Shown here: one piece after another, positions 22,929-31,963 of the stretch
Numbering within the stretch: position 1 is the first letter of the stretch
How the letters are laid out: every line of letters starts with the position of its first letter
Assembly (NCBI GenBank): GCA_900317055.1
Contig: ONFF01000006.1
Span: 62,001-126,000 of the forward strand
Direction: 5' to 3'
Length of the DNA stretch: 64,000 nt
Origin: an uncultured Bacteroidales bacterium
GTDB lineage: Bacteria; Bacteroidota; Bacteroidia; Bacteroidales; F082
Translations under genes and position numbers: made by a program
Notes under the pieces: model-generated
The model's input: only the letters and a program-made list of their open reading frames with translations
What the model was told of the DNA's origin: nothing
Database searches by the model: none

Positions 22929-22936
22929 CAAAATTA
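22929..22936 (-). promoter_or_regulatory. Bacteroidetes -7 promoter element of the steroid-reductase operon
   Basis: TAATTTTG on the minus strand, 20 bases before the ATG at 22908. It lies between two divergent units; the plus-strand element at 22992 serves the other. Confidence 0.6.
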
Positions 22937-22991
22937 GGGAAAAATGGCATTGGCTGATGAGATTTTCACCAAACAATTAAAAAAAATCCAC

Positions 22992-22999
22992 TATCTTTG
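22992..22999 (+). promoter_or_regulatory. Bacteroidetes -7 promoter element of the YugP-type gene
   Basis: TATCTTTG fits the consensus, 27 bases before the ATG at 23027. The longer in-frame start at 22997 overlaps this element and was rejected. Confidence 0.6.
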
Positions 23000-23026
23000 C
23001 ACTTTAAACATCAAAATCTGATTAAA

Positions 23027-23704
23027 ATGAATGGATATTGGTTTCTTATCATTGTCATCGGCCTTGTCGGGCTGTTGGTACAATGGAAGCTTAAAAGTGT
23101 GTTTGCCAAATACTCAAAGGTAGTGTCGCCAGGAGGACTTACTGGTGCACAAATCGCACAAAAGATGTTGAACGACAACGGCATTTATGATGTTTCCGTG
23201 ACCTGCGTCAAAGGGCAGCTCACCGACCATTATAACCCTAGCAAGAAGACCGTCAACCTCAGCGAAGATGTGTACCGCATGAACAGTGTGTCGGCCGCTG
23301 CAGTAGCTGCCCACGAATGCGGCCATGCCGTGCAACACAAAGTGGGTTATGCCCCTTTGCGCCTCCGTTCGGCCTTAGTGCCTGCCGTTAACATCTCATC
23401 CAAATTGTCGATGATTGTCATCATCATCGGACTGTTAATCATCAACATTTTCCCTGCCCTGTTTTGGGTCGGCATCGCCATGTTTGCGATGGTGTTCCTC
23501 TTCAGTGTAATCACTCTGCCGGTCGAGTTCAACGCATCGCGCCGTGCCTTGGCATGGCTGCAATCGTCCAATGCGCTCGGCGAAACCGAGTTGGCGCAAG
23601 CCAAGGAAGCCCTCAGATGGGCTGCCAGCACCTATGTCGTGGCCGCCTTGTCGTCATTGGCTTCACTCCTATATTACATAGGTTTGGGAAACAGCAGAAG
23701 ATAA
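23027..23704 (+). CDS. YugP-type membrane zinc metallopeptidase
   Basis: A 225-aa membrane protein with an N-terminal helix (FLIIVIGLVGLLVQW), the zinc motif HECGH (96-100, in AVAAHECGHAVQHK), a downstream hydrophobic pair (about 135-175, LSMIVIIIGLLIINIFPALF and following) and the third-ligand region PVEFNASRRALAWL. This is the layout of the DUF2227/YugP family of putative membrane zinc peptidases, whose physiological substrates are unknown. The gene is a single unit with its own promoter and is followed by a strong terminator. Confidence 0.88.
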   Translation: MNGYWFLIIVIGLVGLLVQWKLKSVFAKYSKVVSPGGLTGAQIAQKMLNDNGIYDVSVTCVKGQLTDHYNPSKKTVNLSEDVYRMNSVSAAAVAAHECGHAVQHKVGYAPLRLRSALVPAVNISSKLSMIVIIIGLLIINIFPALFWVGIAMFAMVFLFSVITLPVEFNASRRALAWLQSSNALGETELAQAKEALRWAASTYVVAALSSLASLLYYIGLGNSRR

Positions 23705-23721
23705 CTTTTGACAAGCAACAA

Positions 23722-23758
23722 ACAAAAAACTCCGAACTACCATTCGGAGTTTTTTGTT
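23722..23758. terminator. Bidirectional rho-independent terminator
   Basis: AACTCCGAA (23729-23737) and TTCGGAGTT (23743-23751) form a perfect 9-bp stem, with A-rich and T-rich flanks on both sides. It can end transcription of the YugP-type gene and of the convergent lipoprotein gene. Confidence 0.9.
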
Positions 23759-23779
23759 TACTTATGTTCCAATTTATTT

Positions 23780-24136
23780 CTAGTCAACCACTTGACTATA
23801 AGCTTCTTTCACTTGCTTGGCAATATCAGCACTGCCGTTCGCATCAATGGCACGCATAAACTGGAGTCGGGCATTGTCGAATCGCATTTGATCATCTGGT
23901 TTTAGCGAACGGCGGTTCTCCACATAGTCTTTACTCATAGCAACAAATTGATCTACAGCAACTTGCCAATCTTCTGCAGAATAATGCTTCGAGTATTTTT
24001 CGGTCTGTTTCACGAATTTCTCGACATGATCGACAAATTGATTTGGATTTTCAGCTTTTTCATACATGGCCGGTCCCCTTTGGCAACCAGCAAAGGCAAA
24101 CATAATGATCAATAAAAGAGGTAATACTTTTTTCAT
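23780..24136 (-). CDS. Small helical lipoprotein
   Basis: A 118-aa protein with a lipoprotein signal (MKKVLPLLLIIMFAFAGCQR; the Cys is the lipidation site) and an amphipathic helical mature region (DHVEKFVKQTEKYSKHYSAE, then LQFMRAIDANGSADIAKQVK). It resembles the small Bacteroidetes envelope proteins in the 14-16 kb region but is not an obvious duplicate. The start at 24136 was preferred because the TATTTTTG at 24155-24162 would place the ATG at 24157 upstream of transcription. No known function. Confidence 0.75.
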   Translation of the reverse strand: MKKVLPLLLIIMFAFAGCQRGPAMYEKAENPNQFVDHVEKFVKQTEKYSKHYSAEDWQVAVDQFVAMSKDYVENRRSLKPDDQMRFDNARLQFMRAIDANGSADIAKQVKEAYSQVVD

Positions 24137-24154
24137 CTTTCTAAAAATTTGGCG

Positions 24155-24162
24155 CAAAAATA
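24155..24162 (-). promoter_or_regulatory. Bacteroidetes -7 promoter element of the lipoprotein gene
   Basis: TATTTTTG on the minus strand, 18 bases before the ATG at 24136. This decides the start. Confidence 0.6.
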
Positions 24163-24327
24163 ATACATTTTATAATTGCGAACGAAAAAAAATCCGTATT
24201 TTAGCCGTCCATTTTGCTGTGGAGTTGTTAGCAGTTGAACTGTTTTCTTGATAAGCGGACAACTGCAAGCCTTCACAACAACCAATGAAACAACATTAAA
24301 CAAATCAACAATAAACAATCAACATCA

Positions 24328-25797
24328 ATGAGCACTATCAAAGATTTGGAACCGAATGGCGTGTGGAGAAACTTCTACAGTCTCACCCAAATTCCGCGCC
24401 CTTCGAAAAAAGAAGCAAAGGTAATCGCTTTCATGAAACAATGGGGCGAAGAACATGGTCTGGAAACCATTATTGAAGACTGCGGCAATGTCATCATGCG
24501 CAAGCCTGCCACGCCTGGCATGGAGAACCGCAAGGGTGTCATCCTGCAAGCCCACTTGGACATGGTTCCCCAAAAGAATGCCGACAAAGTACATGATTTC
24601 GAAAACGATCCGATTGAAACCCATATCGAAGACGGTTGGGTGAAGGCCAATGGCACCACCCTCGGTGCCGATGATGGTTTGGGCGCCGCCGCCGCTATGG
24701 CTGTCCTCGAAGCCACCGACCTACAACATGGTCCCATCGAGGCCCTCTTCACCATCGATGAAGAGACCGGCATGACAGGCGCCAACAAGCTGCAACCTGG
24801 TTTGCTTCAGGGCGACATCCTGATGAACATGGACTCGGAGACCGAAGGCGAACTCTATGTGGGTTGCGCTGGTGGTGTCGACAACATCGGTACCTGGACG
24901 CCTACCTTTGAAGCCGTTCCTGCTGGCATGAAAGCCTTCCGTCTCTTCGTGAAAGGACTGAAAGGCGGCCACTCGGGCATGGACATCAACCTAGGTCGCG
25001 CCAATGCCAACAAGGTGCTGAACACCATGCTGCTGATGGCAGCCGAGAAATACGGTCTGCGTCTTGCCTGCATCGATGGCGGTAGCTTGCGCAATGCCAT
25101 CCCAAGAGAAGCCGAAGCCATCGTGGTCATCCCTGCCGACAAGGAAGAGGAGTTCAAGCTGTATGCCGCTGAATATGAAGGCATCTGCAAGGAAGAATTC
25201 GCTGAAGTCGAGCCCGAATTGGCCATTCTCTGCGAAGCTACAGAGATGCCTAAGCAGATCATTGACGTGAAGACGCAAGACAACATGTTCTGCGCCATTG
25301 CCCGCTATCCCAATGGTGTCATCGCCATGTCGGAAGATTTTGAAGGCACCACCGAGACCTCGAGCAACCTGGCTACATGGAAGATGGAAAACGGCAAGAT
25401 CGAGTGCGTCTCACTGACTCGTAGCCTTGTCGATGCCGCAAAGGACAAGTTGGCCGAGGAGATTCGCAAGAACCTGACCGACAACGGTGCAGAGGCCTAC
25501 TCCACCGGCGACTATCCTGGCTGGAAGCCTAACATCAACTCGACCATCCTCAACCTGATGAAGAAGGTCTATCTAGAGAAGTTCGGCAAAGAACCTAAGG
25601 TGATGGTCATCCACGCCGGCTTGGAATGTGGCATCCTCGGATCGAAGTATCCGCACTGGGACATGGTCTCATTCGGTCCCACCTTGGTGCACCCACACTC
25701 ACCCGACGAAGCCCTGCTCATCGAGAGTGTGCAGCCCTTCTGGGACTTCCTCGTTGAAACACTGAGGAACATCCCCGAAAAAGAGGTCGTTGCATAA
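24328..25797 (+). CDS. pepD: Cytosol non-specific dipeptidase (aminoacyl-histidine dipeptidase), family M20
   Basis: A 489-aa metallopeptidase cleaving many dipeptides, including Xaa-His, in the cytoplasm. The zinc ligands and catalytic residues lie in GVILQAHLDMVPQ (His, Asp), TTLGADDGLGAAAAMAVLE (bridging Asp), IDEETGMTGA (general base Glu and ligand) and MDSETEGELYVGCAGG. The dimerisation domain follows and the last ligand His is in VHPHSPDEAL. Length and motif order fit PepD. It is a single-gene unit followed by a terminator, with a 130-base leader after a near-consensus TATTTTAG. Confidence 0.93.
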   Translation: MSTIKDLEPNGVWRNFYSLTQIPRPSKKEAKVIAFMKQWGEEHGLETIIEDCGNVIMRKPATPGMENRKGVILQAHLDMVPQKNADKVHDFENDPIETHIEDGWVKANGTTLGADDGLGAAAAMAVLEATDLQHGPIEALFTIDEETGMTGANKLQPGLLQGDILMNMDSETEGELYVGCAGGVDNIGTWTPTFEAVPAGMKAFRLFVKGLKGGHSGMDINLGRANANKVLNTMLLMAAEKYGLRLACIDGGSLRNAIPREAEAIVVIPADKEEEFKLYAAEYEGICKEEFAEVEPELAILCEATEMPKQIIDVKTQDNMFCAIARYPNGVIAMSEDFEGTTETSSNLATWKMENGKIECVSLTRSLVDAAKDKLAEEIRKNLTDNGAEAYSTGDYPGWKPNINSTILNLMKKVYLEKFGKEPKVMVIHAGLECGILGSKYPHWDMVSFGPTLVHPHSPDEALLIESVQPFWDFLVETLRNIPEKEVVA

Positions 25798-25820
25798 GCG
25801 ATTCATTATCATGGATTTGA

Positions 25821-25862
25821 AAAAGACAAAACTGGTTTCAGTTTTGCCTTTTTCTTTTTTTT
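25821..25862 (+). terminator. Rho-independent terminator of pepD
   Basis: CAAAACTG (25827-25834) and CAGTTTTG (25839-25846) form a perfect 8-bp stem around GTTT, followed by CCTTTTTCTTTTTT. Confidence 0.9.
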
Positions 25863-25895
25863 CAAAAAAAATGTTGGAGCAAAGGAAATTCTTTG

Positions 25896-25903
25896 TACTT
25901 TTG
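25896..25903 (+). promoter_or_regulatory. Promoter of rpmH (-33/-7 pair)
   Basis: TACTTTTG with TTG at 25874-25876 upstream, a 19-bp spacer. This matches the Bacteroidetes primary sigma-factor promoter closely. Leader of about 50 bases to the ATG at 25957. Confidence 0.75.
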
Positions 25904-25956
25904 CAGCCCGATTCAAAGAGATTCTAGCGAATAGTAACAATAAATAAGATAGAGAG

Positions 25957-26103
25957 ATGAAGCGCACTTATCAACCTTCGAACAGAAAACGTAGAAATAA
26001 ACACGGTTTCAGAGAGAGAATGTCAACGGCTAACGGCCGTAAGGTCTTGGCCCGCCGCAGAGCCAAAGGCAGAAAAAAACTTACAGTTTCTGACGAGTAT
26101 TAA
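25957..26103 (+). CDS. rpmH: 50S ribosomal protein L34
   Basis: A 48-residue highly basic protein: [20 protein letters not shown], then [20 protein letters not shown], ending KLTVSDEY. This is the L34 sequence, including the conserved TYQPSxRKR start and the GRxVLxxRRxKGR core. It belongs to the large ribosomal subunit. It has its own promoter and terminator. The usual rnpA and dnaA neighbours are not visible here, as is common in Bacteroidetes. Confidence 0.97.
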   Translation: MKRTYQPSNRKRRNKHGFRERMSTANGRKVLARRRAKGRKKLTVSDEY

Positions 26104-26140
26104 TTTTCGGAAGCCGTTATATTTCTCATTTAAGGTAACG

Positions 26141-26170
26141 AAGGCGAACCCGCTAAGGATTCGCCTTTTG
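26141..26170 (+). terminator. Rho-independent terminator of rpmH
   Basis: AAGGCGAA (26141-26148) and TTCGCCTT (26160-26167) form an 8-bp stem followed by TTG and T-rich sequence, 38 bases after the rpmH stop. Confidence 0.8.
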
Positions 26171-26186
26171 TTGTTTTTCATTGTCG

Positions 26187-26246
26187 CAAACTGCGTCTCG
26201 CAGTTTGTTTATATAATTCCCTTTTTTGAACTGCGAGACGCAGTTC
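26187..26246. repeat. Pair of REP-like palindromes
   Basis: AAACTGCGTCTCGCAGTTT (about 26188-26206) and GAACTGCGAGACGCAGTTC (26228-26246) are each self-complementary and related to each other in inverted orientation. The second touches the stop region of the methyltransferase gene. This is a typical small repeated extragenic palindrome pair. Confidence 0.75.
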
Positions 26247-27021
26247 ATGACAACGAGCAACGATAAATGATTTCCTCTCCCCTACGCGCCAAATGCATCC
26301 GCTCGCGCTGCTCTTCGGAAATCTCATAGTAAATCCTGTCCTCCGTCACTTTGAAGCCCGCCTTGCGAAGCACCTCGGCATAGTCGCGGCCGAATTGGCG
26401 TACATGGTCATATTGTCCGTATAAGCGTTGCCGTTCCTTTGGGTCGGTGACGCTCGGGTCTTCAAAGGTGTCAACATCGGGATTGATGGGAACCAACAGA
26501 ATCGCCCAGCCATTAGGCTTCAGGATACGCTGGATCTCAGAGAAAGCCTTATTGGCATCGCTGACATGTTCAAGGACATGATTGCAGATGACCACATCAT
26601 AAGTGGCGTTCGGCTGGTCGATGGCAGTGACATCGAGATGCAAGTCGGCAATGGGAGAATCTAAGTCAGCGGTGGTGTAGTCGAGGTTTTTCAAAGCACG
26701 GAAACGCTTCAAGAAAGGCTGTTCAGGCGCGAAATGCAACACCTTGAGCGGGGCCGTGAAGAAATCCGTTTTCTCTTTCAGATAGAGCCACAGCAAACGA
26801 TGGCGTTCAAGCGAAAGGCAATTGGGACACAATCTGTTATCCATCGCCTTGCCATAACCGTAAGGCAAAAACCTACGAAAATGCTTGCCACATACAGGAC
26901 ATTCCACCTTGTTGCCCCAATAAAACGGGCGGATTAGGATACTGAATACATAGCTCAGCCTTATGAGCCACTGACGGGGAAATATCTTGGTGAAAAGAGA
27001 AATCAACTTCTTCATAATCAT
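26245..27021 (-). CDS. Zinc-ribbon SAM-dependent methyltransferase
   Basis: A 258-aa protein with an N-terminal zinc-ribbon-like pair (VECPVCGKHF and RLCPNCLSLER, about 40-75) and a class I methyltransferase domain. The SAM loop region is LKVLHFAPEQPFLKRF, the acidic post-I motif is YTTADLDSPIADLHLD, and motif IV is YDVVICNHVLEHV. It probably methylates a glycan or small molecule; genes like this often sit beside glycosyltransferases. The ATG at 27021 overlaps the stop of the upstream glycosyltransferase gene (ATGA), so they form an operon. The target is unknown. Confidence 0.85.
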   Translation of the reverse strand: MIMKKLISLFTKIFPRQWLIRLSYVFSILIRPFYWGNKVECPVCGKHFRRFLPYGYGKAMDNRLCPNCLSLERHRLLWLYLKEKTDFFTAPLKVLHFAPEQPFLKRFRALKNLDYTTADLDSPIADLHLDVTAIDQPNATYDVVICNHVLEHVSDANKAFSEIQRILKPNGWAILLVPINPDVDTFEDPSVTDPKERQRLYGQYDHVRQFGRDYAEVLRKAGFKVTEDRIYYEISEEQRERMHLARRGEEIIYRCSLS

Positions 27022-28163
27022 TTGTCAGATTTGATTTTACATGCATTATGAACCGACATAATGGTTTCGGTCATGCGAGTCCATGAGTACTTTTTCTTCT
27101 CTTCCACAATATGAGTCTCGAAATCAGACATGCGATGGTTGGAGAAGAAATCATGGAGAGCATCTGCAATGCTTTGAGGATTGGGATCCACTGCATAACC
27201 CACGACCCCATTGGGAACAATCTCCTCAAGACCTCCCACATTGGTCACCAACATAGGTTTCTCGAAATGGTAAGCAACCTGAGTGACACCACTTTGAGTG
27301 GCCGATTTGTAAGGTTGCACCACAATATCGCAGGCATTGAAATAATCCTTCACCTGCTCATCGGGGACGAACTGGTTGACGATGATGACCTTATCCTGCA
27401 AGCCAAGCGATTTCATTTTTTCCAAATAAGGCGATTCGTCATCATAAAATTCACCTGCGACAATCAACTTTAAAGGATAGGCCCTCAAACGCTCGTCGGC
27501 AAAAGCCTCCAAAAGCCAGTCAAGGCCCTTATAGGCGCGCACCAAACCGAAAAACAGCATATATCGAAAACCTTGGTCAAGACCGAGATGCTCCAATGCG
27601 GTCTTGCGAGGTTCCTTCGCTCCATAATGGTCATAAATAGGATGCGGCGCCCATGCCTTAGGTTTCAAGTGTTTGTCAAGCTTTGCCACCTCTTCCATCA
27701 CCGACTTTGAAAGCGCGACAAAGCCATCCATCGACTTTACGAAATAAGGTGTCAGCCATCTGTCAATCAGCGAACCTTCATGCGGCATCATATTGTGTAT
27801 CAATGCAATGCATTTAGCATTTTTGACTCGTCGAGCTATACTACCATAACAAGGTGCGAAAAACGACATCCAATAGGCAAACACCACCATGTCGTAATGA
27901 CCACGATTGACCATTCGCCCGACTTTCTTCCAATTGAATGGATTGATCGAGTTCACGCATCTTTCGATGTGAAGATCCTCAGGGGCTGGGGCGATAGTAT
28001 ATTGCGTCTTTCCAGGAAAAAGGAAGTTCGGATACTGGAGGGTAAAGGTAATGATGGAAACATCATGGCCTTCAGCCTGAAACTGATGTGCCAATCGCTC
28101 ATTGAAAGCGGCGATACCGCCACGATAAGGATAGGCTGTTCCCAAAATAACTATCTTACTCAT
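27018..28163 (-). CDS. Glycosyltransferase family 4
   Basis: A 381-aa GT-B glycosyltransferase. The N-terminus is VILGTAYPYRGGIAAFNERL, and the donor domain has LFFGLVRAYKGLDWLLEAF, VIIVNQFVPDEQVKDYFNAC, and the nucleotide-sugar binding stretch QSGVTQVAYHFEKPMLVTNV then GGLEEIVPNG. It is a cytoplasmic enzyme adding a sugar to a lipid-linked or surface glycan. First gene of the operon with the methyltransferase. A TAACTTTG element lies at 28225-28232. Confidence 0.9.
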   Translation of the reverse strand: MSKIVILGTAYPYRGGIAAFNERLAHQFQAEGHDVSIITFTLQYPNFLFPGKTQYTIAPAPEDLHIERCVNSINPFNWKKVGRMVNRGHYDMVVFAYWMSFFAPCYGSIARRVKNAKCIALIHNMMPHEGSLIDRWLTPYFVKSMDGFVALSKSVMEEVAKLDKHLKPKAWAPHPIYDHYGAKEPRKTALEHLGLDQGFRYMLFFGLVRAYKGLDWLLEAFADERLRAYPLKLIVAGEFYDDESPYLEKMKSLGLQDKVIIVNQFVPDEQVKDYFNACDIVVQPYKSATQSGVTQVAYHFEKPMLVTNVGGLEEIVPNGVVGYAVDPNPQSIADALHDFFSNHRMSDFETHIVEEKKKYSWTRMTETIMSVHNACKIKSDK

Positions 28164-28224
28164 AATGGTTTACAAACAGATTGCCAATAAGACATAATGG
28201 CAAGACACTATCGCCAATTCGGGG

Positions 28225-28232
28225 CAAAGTTA
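28225..28232 (-). promoter_or_regulatory. Bacteroidetes -7 promoter element of the GT4-methyltransferase operon
   Basis: TAACTTTG on the minus strand, about 60 bases before the ATG at 28163. It is divergent from the DUF4834 unit, whose own weaker element is TAATTTCG at 28296-28303. Confidence 0.6.
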
Positions 28233-28324
28233 TTAAAAAAAGGCTGACCCGGCACTTAAATTGTCGTTTTCGAGGGAAAGAACCGATTTTATTCGTAATT
28301 TCGCAGCACCTTAATTAAAAGAAA

Positions 28325-28540
28325 ATGGGGGATTTTTGGAAAATACTACTCATCACCATCTTGATTTTCTATGTATTTAACATGATTATCAAATTGGTTT
28401 TCAGGAGAAAGGTAAGAAAACTCCAGCAACAGATGGAGCAATATACCCAGGGCGAAACCGAGTCAAGAACTGATGAGTCCAAGACCCCCCATGTCGACCC
28501 AAATATAGGTGAATACACTGATTTTGAAGAAATTGAATAG
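28325..28540 (+). CDS. DUF4834 family membrane protein
   Basis: A 71-aa protein with one N-terminal membrane helix (WKILLITILIFYVFNMIIKL), a short basic stretch (VFRRKVRKLQQQ) and an acidic tail (PNIGEYTDFEEIE). This matches the Bacteroidetes DUF4834 family, usually found just upstream of yfhO (recalled). Function unknown. It is followed 15 bp later by the YfhO gene. Confidence 0.85.
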   Translation: MGDFWKILLITILIFYVFNMIIKLVFRRKVRKLQQQMEQYTQGETESRTDESKTPHVDPNIGEYTDFEEIE

Positions 28541-28555
28541 AAAAACAGCAAAATA

Positions 28556-31048
28556 ATGAAGAATAACTTTTTCCAAAAAAACAAGAAAATCCTAGGCATC
28601 GCGGCAGCCATCATTGCTTTTGCGGTCATCACTTTGGTTTATTTCTCACCCATCTTTGAAGGAAAGCGCCTTCAACAGCATGACATCGGCATGTATAAGG
28701 GTATGTCGAAAGAGATTGCCGACTACCGTGAAAGCACTGGCGAAACCACCCTTTGGACCAACTCTATGTTTGGCGGCATGCCTGCATGGAACATCTCGGC
28801 TCGACAGAATTCAAACCTCTTTAACGAAATCCATCCCATACTGTCATTGGGCTTGCCGAGTCCGATTGGGTCGGTATTCATTGCGATGTTAGGTTTCTTC
28901 CTTCTCATGCTGGTGCTCGATTGTAGTATATGGCTGAGTTTTGTAGGAGCGCTAGCCTACGGCTTTACATCCTATCTTTTCATCATCATCGGAGCAGGGC
29001 ACAACACGAAAGCCTTTGCCATGGCCTACATGGCTCCAGTCATCGCTGGCGTGCTCTTGGCCTACAAAGGGAAATACCTTTGGGGAGCACTCCTCACTGC
29101 ATTCGCACTTGCTCTTGAAGTGAAGGCTAATCACCTCCAAATCACCTATTATCTATTACTGATACTTATCATCATCATCGTTGCCGAATTCATCGGCGAC
29201 ATAAAGGCAAAGAAGATAGGTCATTTCTTCAAGGCCTCGGCTGTACTATTGGTGGCTGCCATCTTCGGCATCTTGACTAACTTCACCATCCTGTATGCCA
29301 ACTACGACTATGGTAAGGAAACCACCCGTGGCAACCCTGTTTTGGCGAGTGATGAAAGCAACCAGACTAAGGGGCTCGACCGCGACTACATTACCCAATG
29401 GAGCTATGGCAAGGGCGAGACATGGAGTCTGCTGATACCCAATGTCAAAGGAGGCGCTTCAGCCTACATCGGCAACCAGAATACAGCTTTGGAAAAAGCC
29501 GATAGTCGTTTCCGGTCCAACATTGCCCAAAGCAATGCCTATTGGGGCGACCAACCCGGAACAAGTGGTCCCGTATATGTAGGTGCCATCGTTGTGTTCC
29601 TTTTTGTACTTGGAGCCTTGACTGTGAAAGGCAAGCTCAAATGGGCCTTGCTCATTGCCACAATACTCTCCATCTTGCTCAGCTGGGGGAAGAACTTCAT
29701 GGGCTTCACCGATTTCTTCATTGACCATGTCCCCGGCTACAACAAGTTCCGAGCCGTATCCATGACATTAGTTATCGCGGAGGTTTGCATGCCACTACTG
29801 GGATTCCTTGGCCTAGCTGAAATCGCCAAAGACCAAGAAACCTTCAAGAAGAATCTGCCCAAGTTTTTCATCGCCTTGGGCATCACGGCTGGATTCTGCC
29901 TTCTCTTCTACCTCATGCCAAAGACCTTCTTTAATTTCCTCAGCCAAGGCGAAGCCAAACAATTTGCGCAACTGAGTTCGGGTAAGGAAGGTGCCATCTA
30001 TACCCAGTTTGCCTCACAGCTCGAAAATGTCAGAGTGGCCATCTTCCGCAAGGATGCTATCCGCAGCTTCGTCTTCATCATCTTGGCTGCTGTACTTCTC
30101 TTTATTTATGGCAAGGGAAAGTTGAAGGCTATTCCTGCCATGGCCATCCTTGCTGCCTTGGTGATTATCGACATGTATCCTATCGACAAACGTTACCTCA
30201 ACAACGACAATTTCGTTGACAAGGCTAAGTTTGACAAGCCTTTCGTCGCCTCAGCTGCCGATAAATACATCCTAGACGACAAGAGCCTTGACTTCAGGGT
30301 GGCGGACATCACCAAAGACATGTTCAACGACGCCAGCACCTCCTATTTCCACAAGTCGATTGGTGGCTATTCGGGAGCCAAACTCCGCCGTTATCAAGAT
30401 GTCATCACCAAGTATCTCAGCACAGAGCTCAACCAACTAAGAACAGCAAAGACCTCACAAGAAATGATTCTAAGCTTGGAGCAACAAGAAGTGCTTAACA
30501 TGTTGAACACCAAATACATCATCTACAACCCTCAGAGCCAGCCGTTTGAAAACCCGTTTGCCTATGGTAACGCATGGATGGTAAGCAATGTTCAACTGGC
30601 CAGCACAGCCAACGAGGAATTTGATGCCTTAGCCACAACCGACATGCATCACACTGCCATTATTGGCAAGGAGTTTGAGCAACAGGTAACAGGTTATAAA
30701 GCCAATCCAGGAGAAGGCAGCATCACTTTGACCGACTACCAACCCAATCAACTGACTTACACTTTCTCAGCAAACGAGAACAAGTTAGTGGTTTTCTCCG
30801 AGATATGGACAAGCAAAGGTTGGACCATGCATATTGACGGCCAAGAACACCCTATCCTCCGTGCCAACTACCTGCTCCGTGCCGCCATGATTCCTGCTGG
30901 ACAGCACGAAATCGTGATGCGCTACGAGCCTAAGATCTGGAAAGTGGGCGGAATGATTTCACTGGTGAGTTCGTTGGCCATTTTGCTCGCTGTTGTGGGT
31001 GCCGTCATCTTCTCGCTGAAGAAGCAAAAAGTTTCGACAAAAGAATGA
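28556..31048 (+). CDS. YfhO family membrane protein
   Basis: An 830-aa integral membrane protein with a dozen or so helices (for example ILGIAAAIIAFAVITLVYFS, IAMLGFFLLMLVLDCSIWL) and a large soluble C-terminal part. That part ends in a domain with LVVFSEIWTSKGWTMHIDGQ and ILRANYLLRAAMIPAGQHE, typical of YfhO-type proteins. YfhO belongs to the GT-C-like glycosyltransferase superfamily and is linked to surface-polymer glycosylation. Donor and acceptor are not known here. The spacing to DUF4834 and the following GT2 gene (3 bp) indicates an operon. Confidence 0.9.
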   Translation: MKNNFFQKNKKILGIAAAIIAFAVITLVYFSPIFEGKRLQQHDIGMYKGMSKEIADYRESTGETTLWTNSMFGGMPAWNISARQNSNLFNEIHPILSLGLPSPIGSVFIAMLGFFLLMLVLDCSIWLSFVGALAYGFTSYLFIIIGAGHNTKAFAMAYMAPVIAGVLLAYKGKYLWGALLTAFALALEVKANHLQITYYLLLILIIIIVAEFIGDIKAKKIGHFFKASAVLLVAAIFGILTNFTILYANYDYGKETTRGNPVLASDESNQTKGLDRDYITQWSYGKGETWSLLIPNVKGGASAYIGNQNTALEKADSRFRSNIAQSNAYWGDQPGTSGPVYVGAIVVFLFVLGALTVKGKLKWALLIATILSILLSWGKNFMGFTDFFIDHVPGYNKFRAVSMTLVIAEVCMPLLGFLGLAEIAKDQETFKKNLPKFFIALGITAGFCLLFYLMPKTFFNFLSQGEAKQFAQLSSGKEGAIYTQFASQLENVRVAIFRKDAIRSFVFIILAAVLLFIYGKGKLKAIPAMAILAALVIIDMYPIDKRYLNNDNFVDKAKFDKPFVASAADKYILDDKSLDFRVADITKDMFNDASTSYFHKSIGGYSGAKLRRYQDVITKYLSTELNQLRTAKTSQEMILSLEQQEVLNMLNTKYIIYNPQSQPFENPFAYGNAWMVSNVQLASTANEEFDALATTDMHHTAIIGKEFEQQVTGYKANPGEGSITLTDYQPNQLTYTFSANENKLVVFSEIWTSKGWTMHIDGQEHPILRANYLLRAAMIPAGQHEIVMRYEPKIWKVGGMISLVSSLAILLAVVGAVIFSLKKQKVSTKE

Positions 31049-31051
31049 TTC

Positions 31052-31963
31052 ATGCTCTCCATCATCGTCTGCACATATAACCGCGACAAATACCTTTATG
31101 GTGCACTTCGATGCATCGCCGAAAACGGTTTCCCGGCAGAAGCATACGAAATCATTTTGGTCAACAACATGTCGACCGACAACACCGAAAGCGAATGCCA
31201 AAAGTTTGGGAAAGACTATCCCGATGTGAATTTTCGTTATTTTGTCGAGACCAGCCAAGGACTTTCATATGCACGAAATCGAGGCATCAAAGAAAGCCAC
31301 GGAGAGACCTTGCTCTTTTTGGATGACGACTCCTACATACAACAAGATTACCTGAAAAACTTACAGCGACAACTAAACGATCATCCTGAAGCGGACGCTT
31401 TTGGAGGCAAAATCGATCCCATATTCGAGTCGGGGGAAGCGCCGAAATGGCTTTCCAAATGGAACTATTCATGGGTGTCGGCCATCGACATGGGCGACGA
31501 GGTTTGCCAATTTGAGGGCAAAGCATTCCCCATTGGTGCCAATATGGGTATCAGGAAAGCGACGATAGAGAAAACAGGTGTTTTCAACACGCAATTGGGG
31601 CGAAGCAAAAAGAACCTGATGGGCGGCGAGGAGAAAGACCTTTTTGAGCGCATCCGTCAGCAAGGTGGAAACATTTACTACTTCCCCGATGTGGTAGTGC
31701 AGCATGTAATTCCGCCCTCAAGGACCACCCTAGACTATGTGAAACGCTTAGGTGAAGGCGTGGGTAGCAGTGAGAGAATCAGGACATTGGGCGTATCGAA
31801 AGGGAAATATTTGAAACGACTGTTTTCAGAACTTGTCAAATGGGGCGGGACTGTTATTCTTTGGATGATTTCAGTTTTTCAAGGGAAACCCCAAATCGGC
31901 CGTGCTCTGATATTGTTCAGACACCATGTGAGCAAGGGCCTGCTCGGCCATATCAAGGAATAA
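31052..31963 (+). CDS. Glycosyltransferase family 2
   Basis: A 303-aa GT-A enzyme. LSIIVCTYNRDKYLYGALRC opens the fold, EIILVNNMSTDNTESECQKF holds the first acidic motif, SYARNRGIKESHGETLLFLD gives the DDD metal-binding motif (FLDDDSY), and the acceptor-side region includes GGEEKDLFERIRQQG. The C-terminal helix is hydrophobic (VILWMISVFQGKPQIGRALI), suggesting membrane association. It likely acts on the same glycan as YfhO and the neighbouring GT4 enzymes. It converges with the TagB-like gene, with which its 3' end overlaps by 11 bases. Confidence 0.9.
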   Translation: MLSIIVCTYNRDKYLYGALRCIAENGFPAEAYEIILVNNMSTDNTESECQKFGKDYPDVNFRYFVETSQGLSYARNRGIKESHGETLLFLDDDSYIQQDYLKNLQRQLNDHPEADAFGGKIDPIFESGEAPKWLSKWNYSWVSAIDMGDEVCQFEGKAFPIGANMGIRKATIEKTGVFNTQLGRSKKNLMGGEEKDLFERIRQQGGNIYYFPDVVVQHVIPPSRTTLDYVKRLGEGVGSSERIRTLGVSKGKYLKRLFSELVKWGGTVILWMISVFQGKPQIGRALILFRHHVSKGLLGHIKE

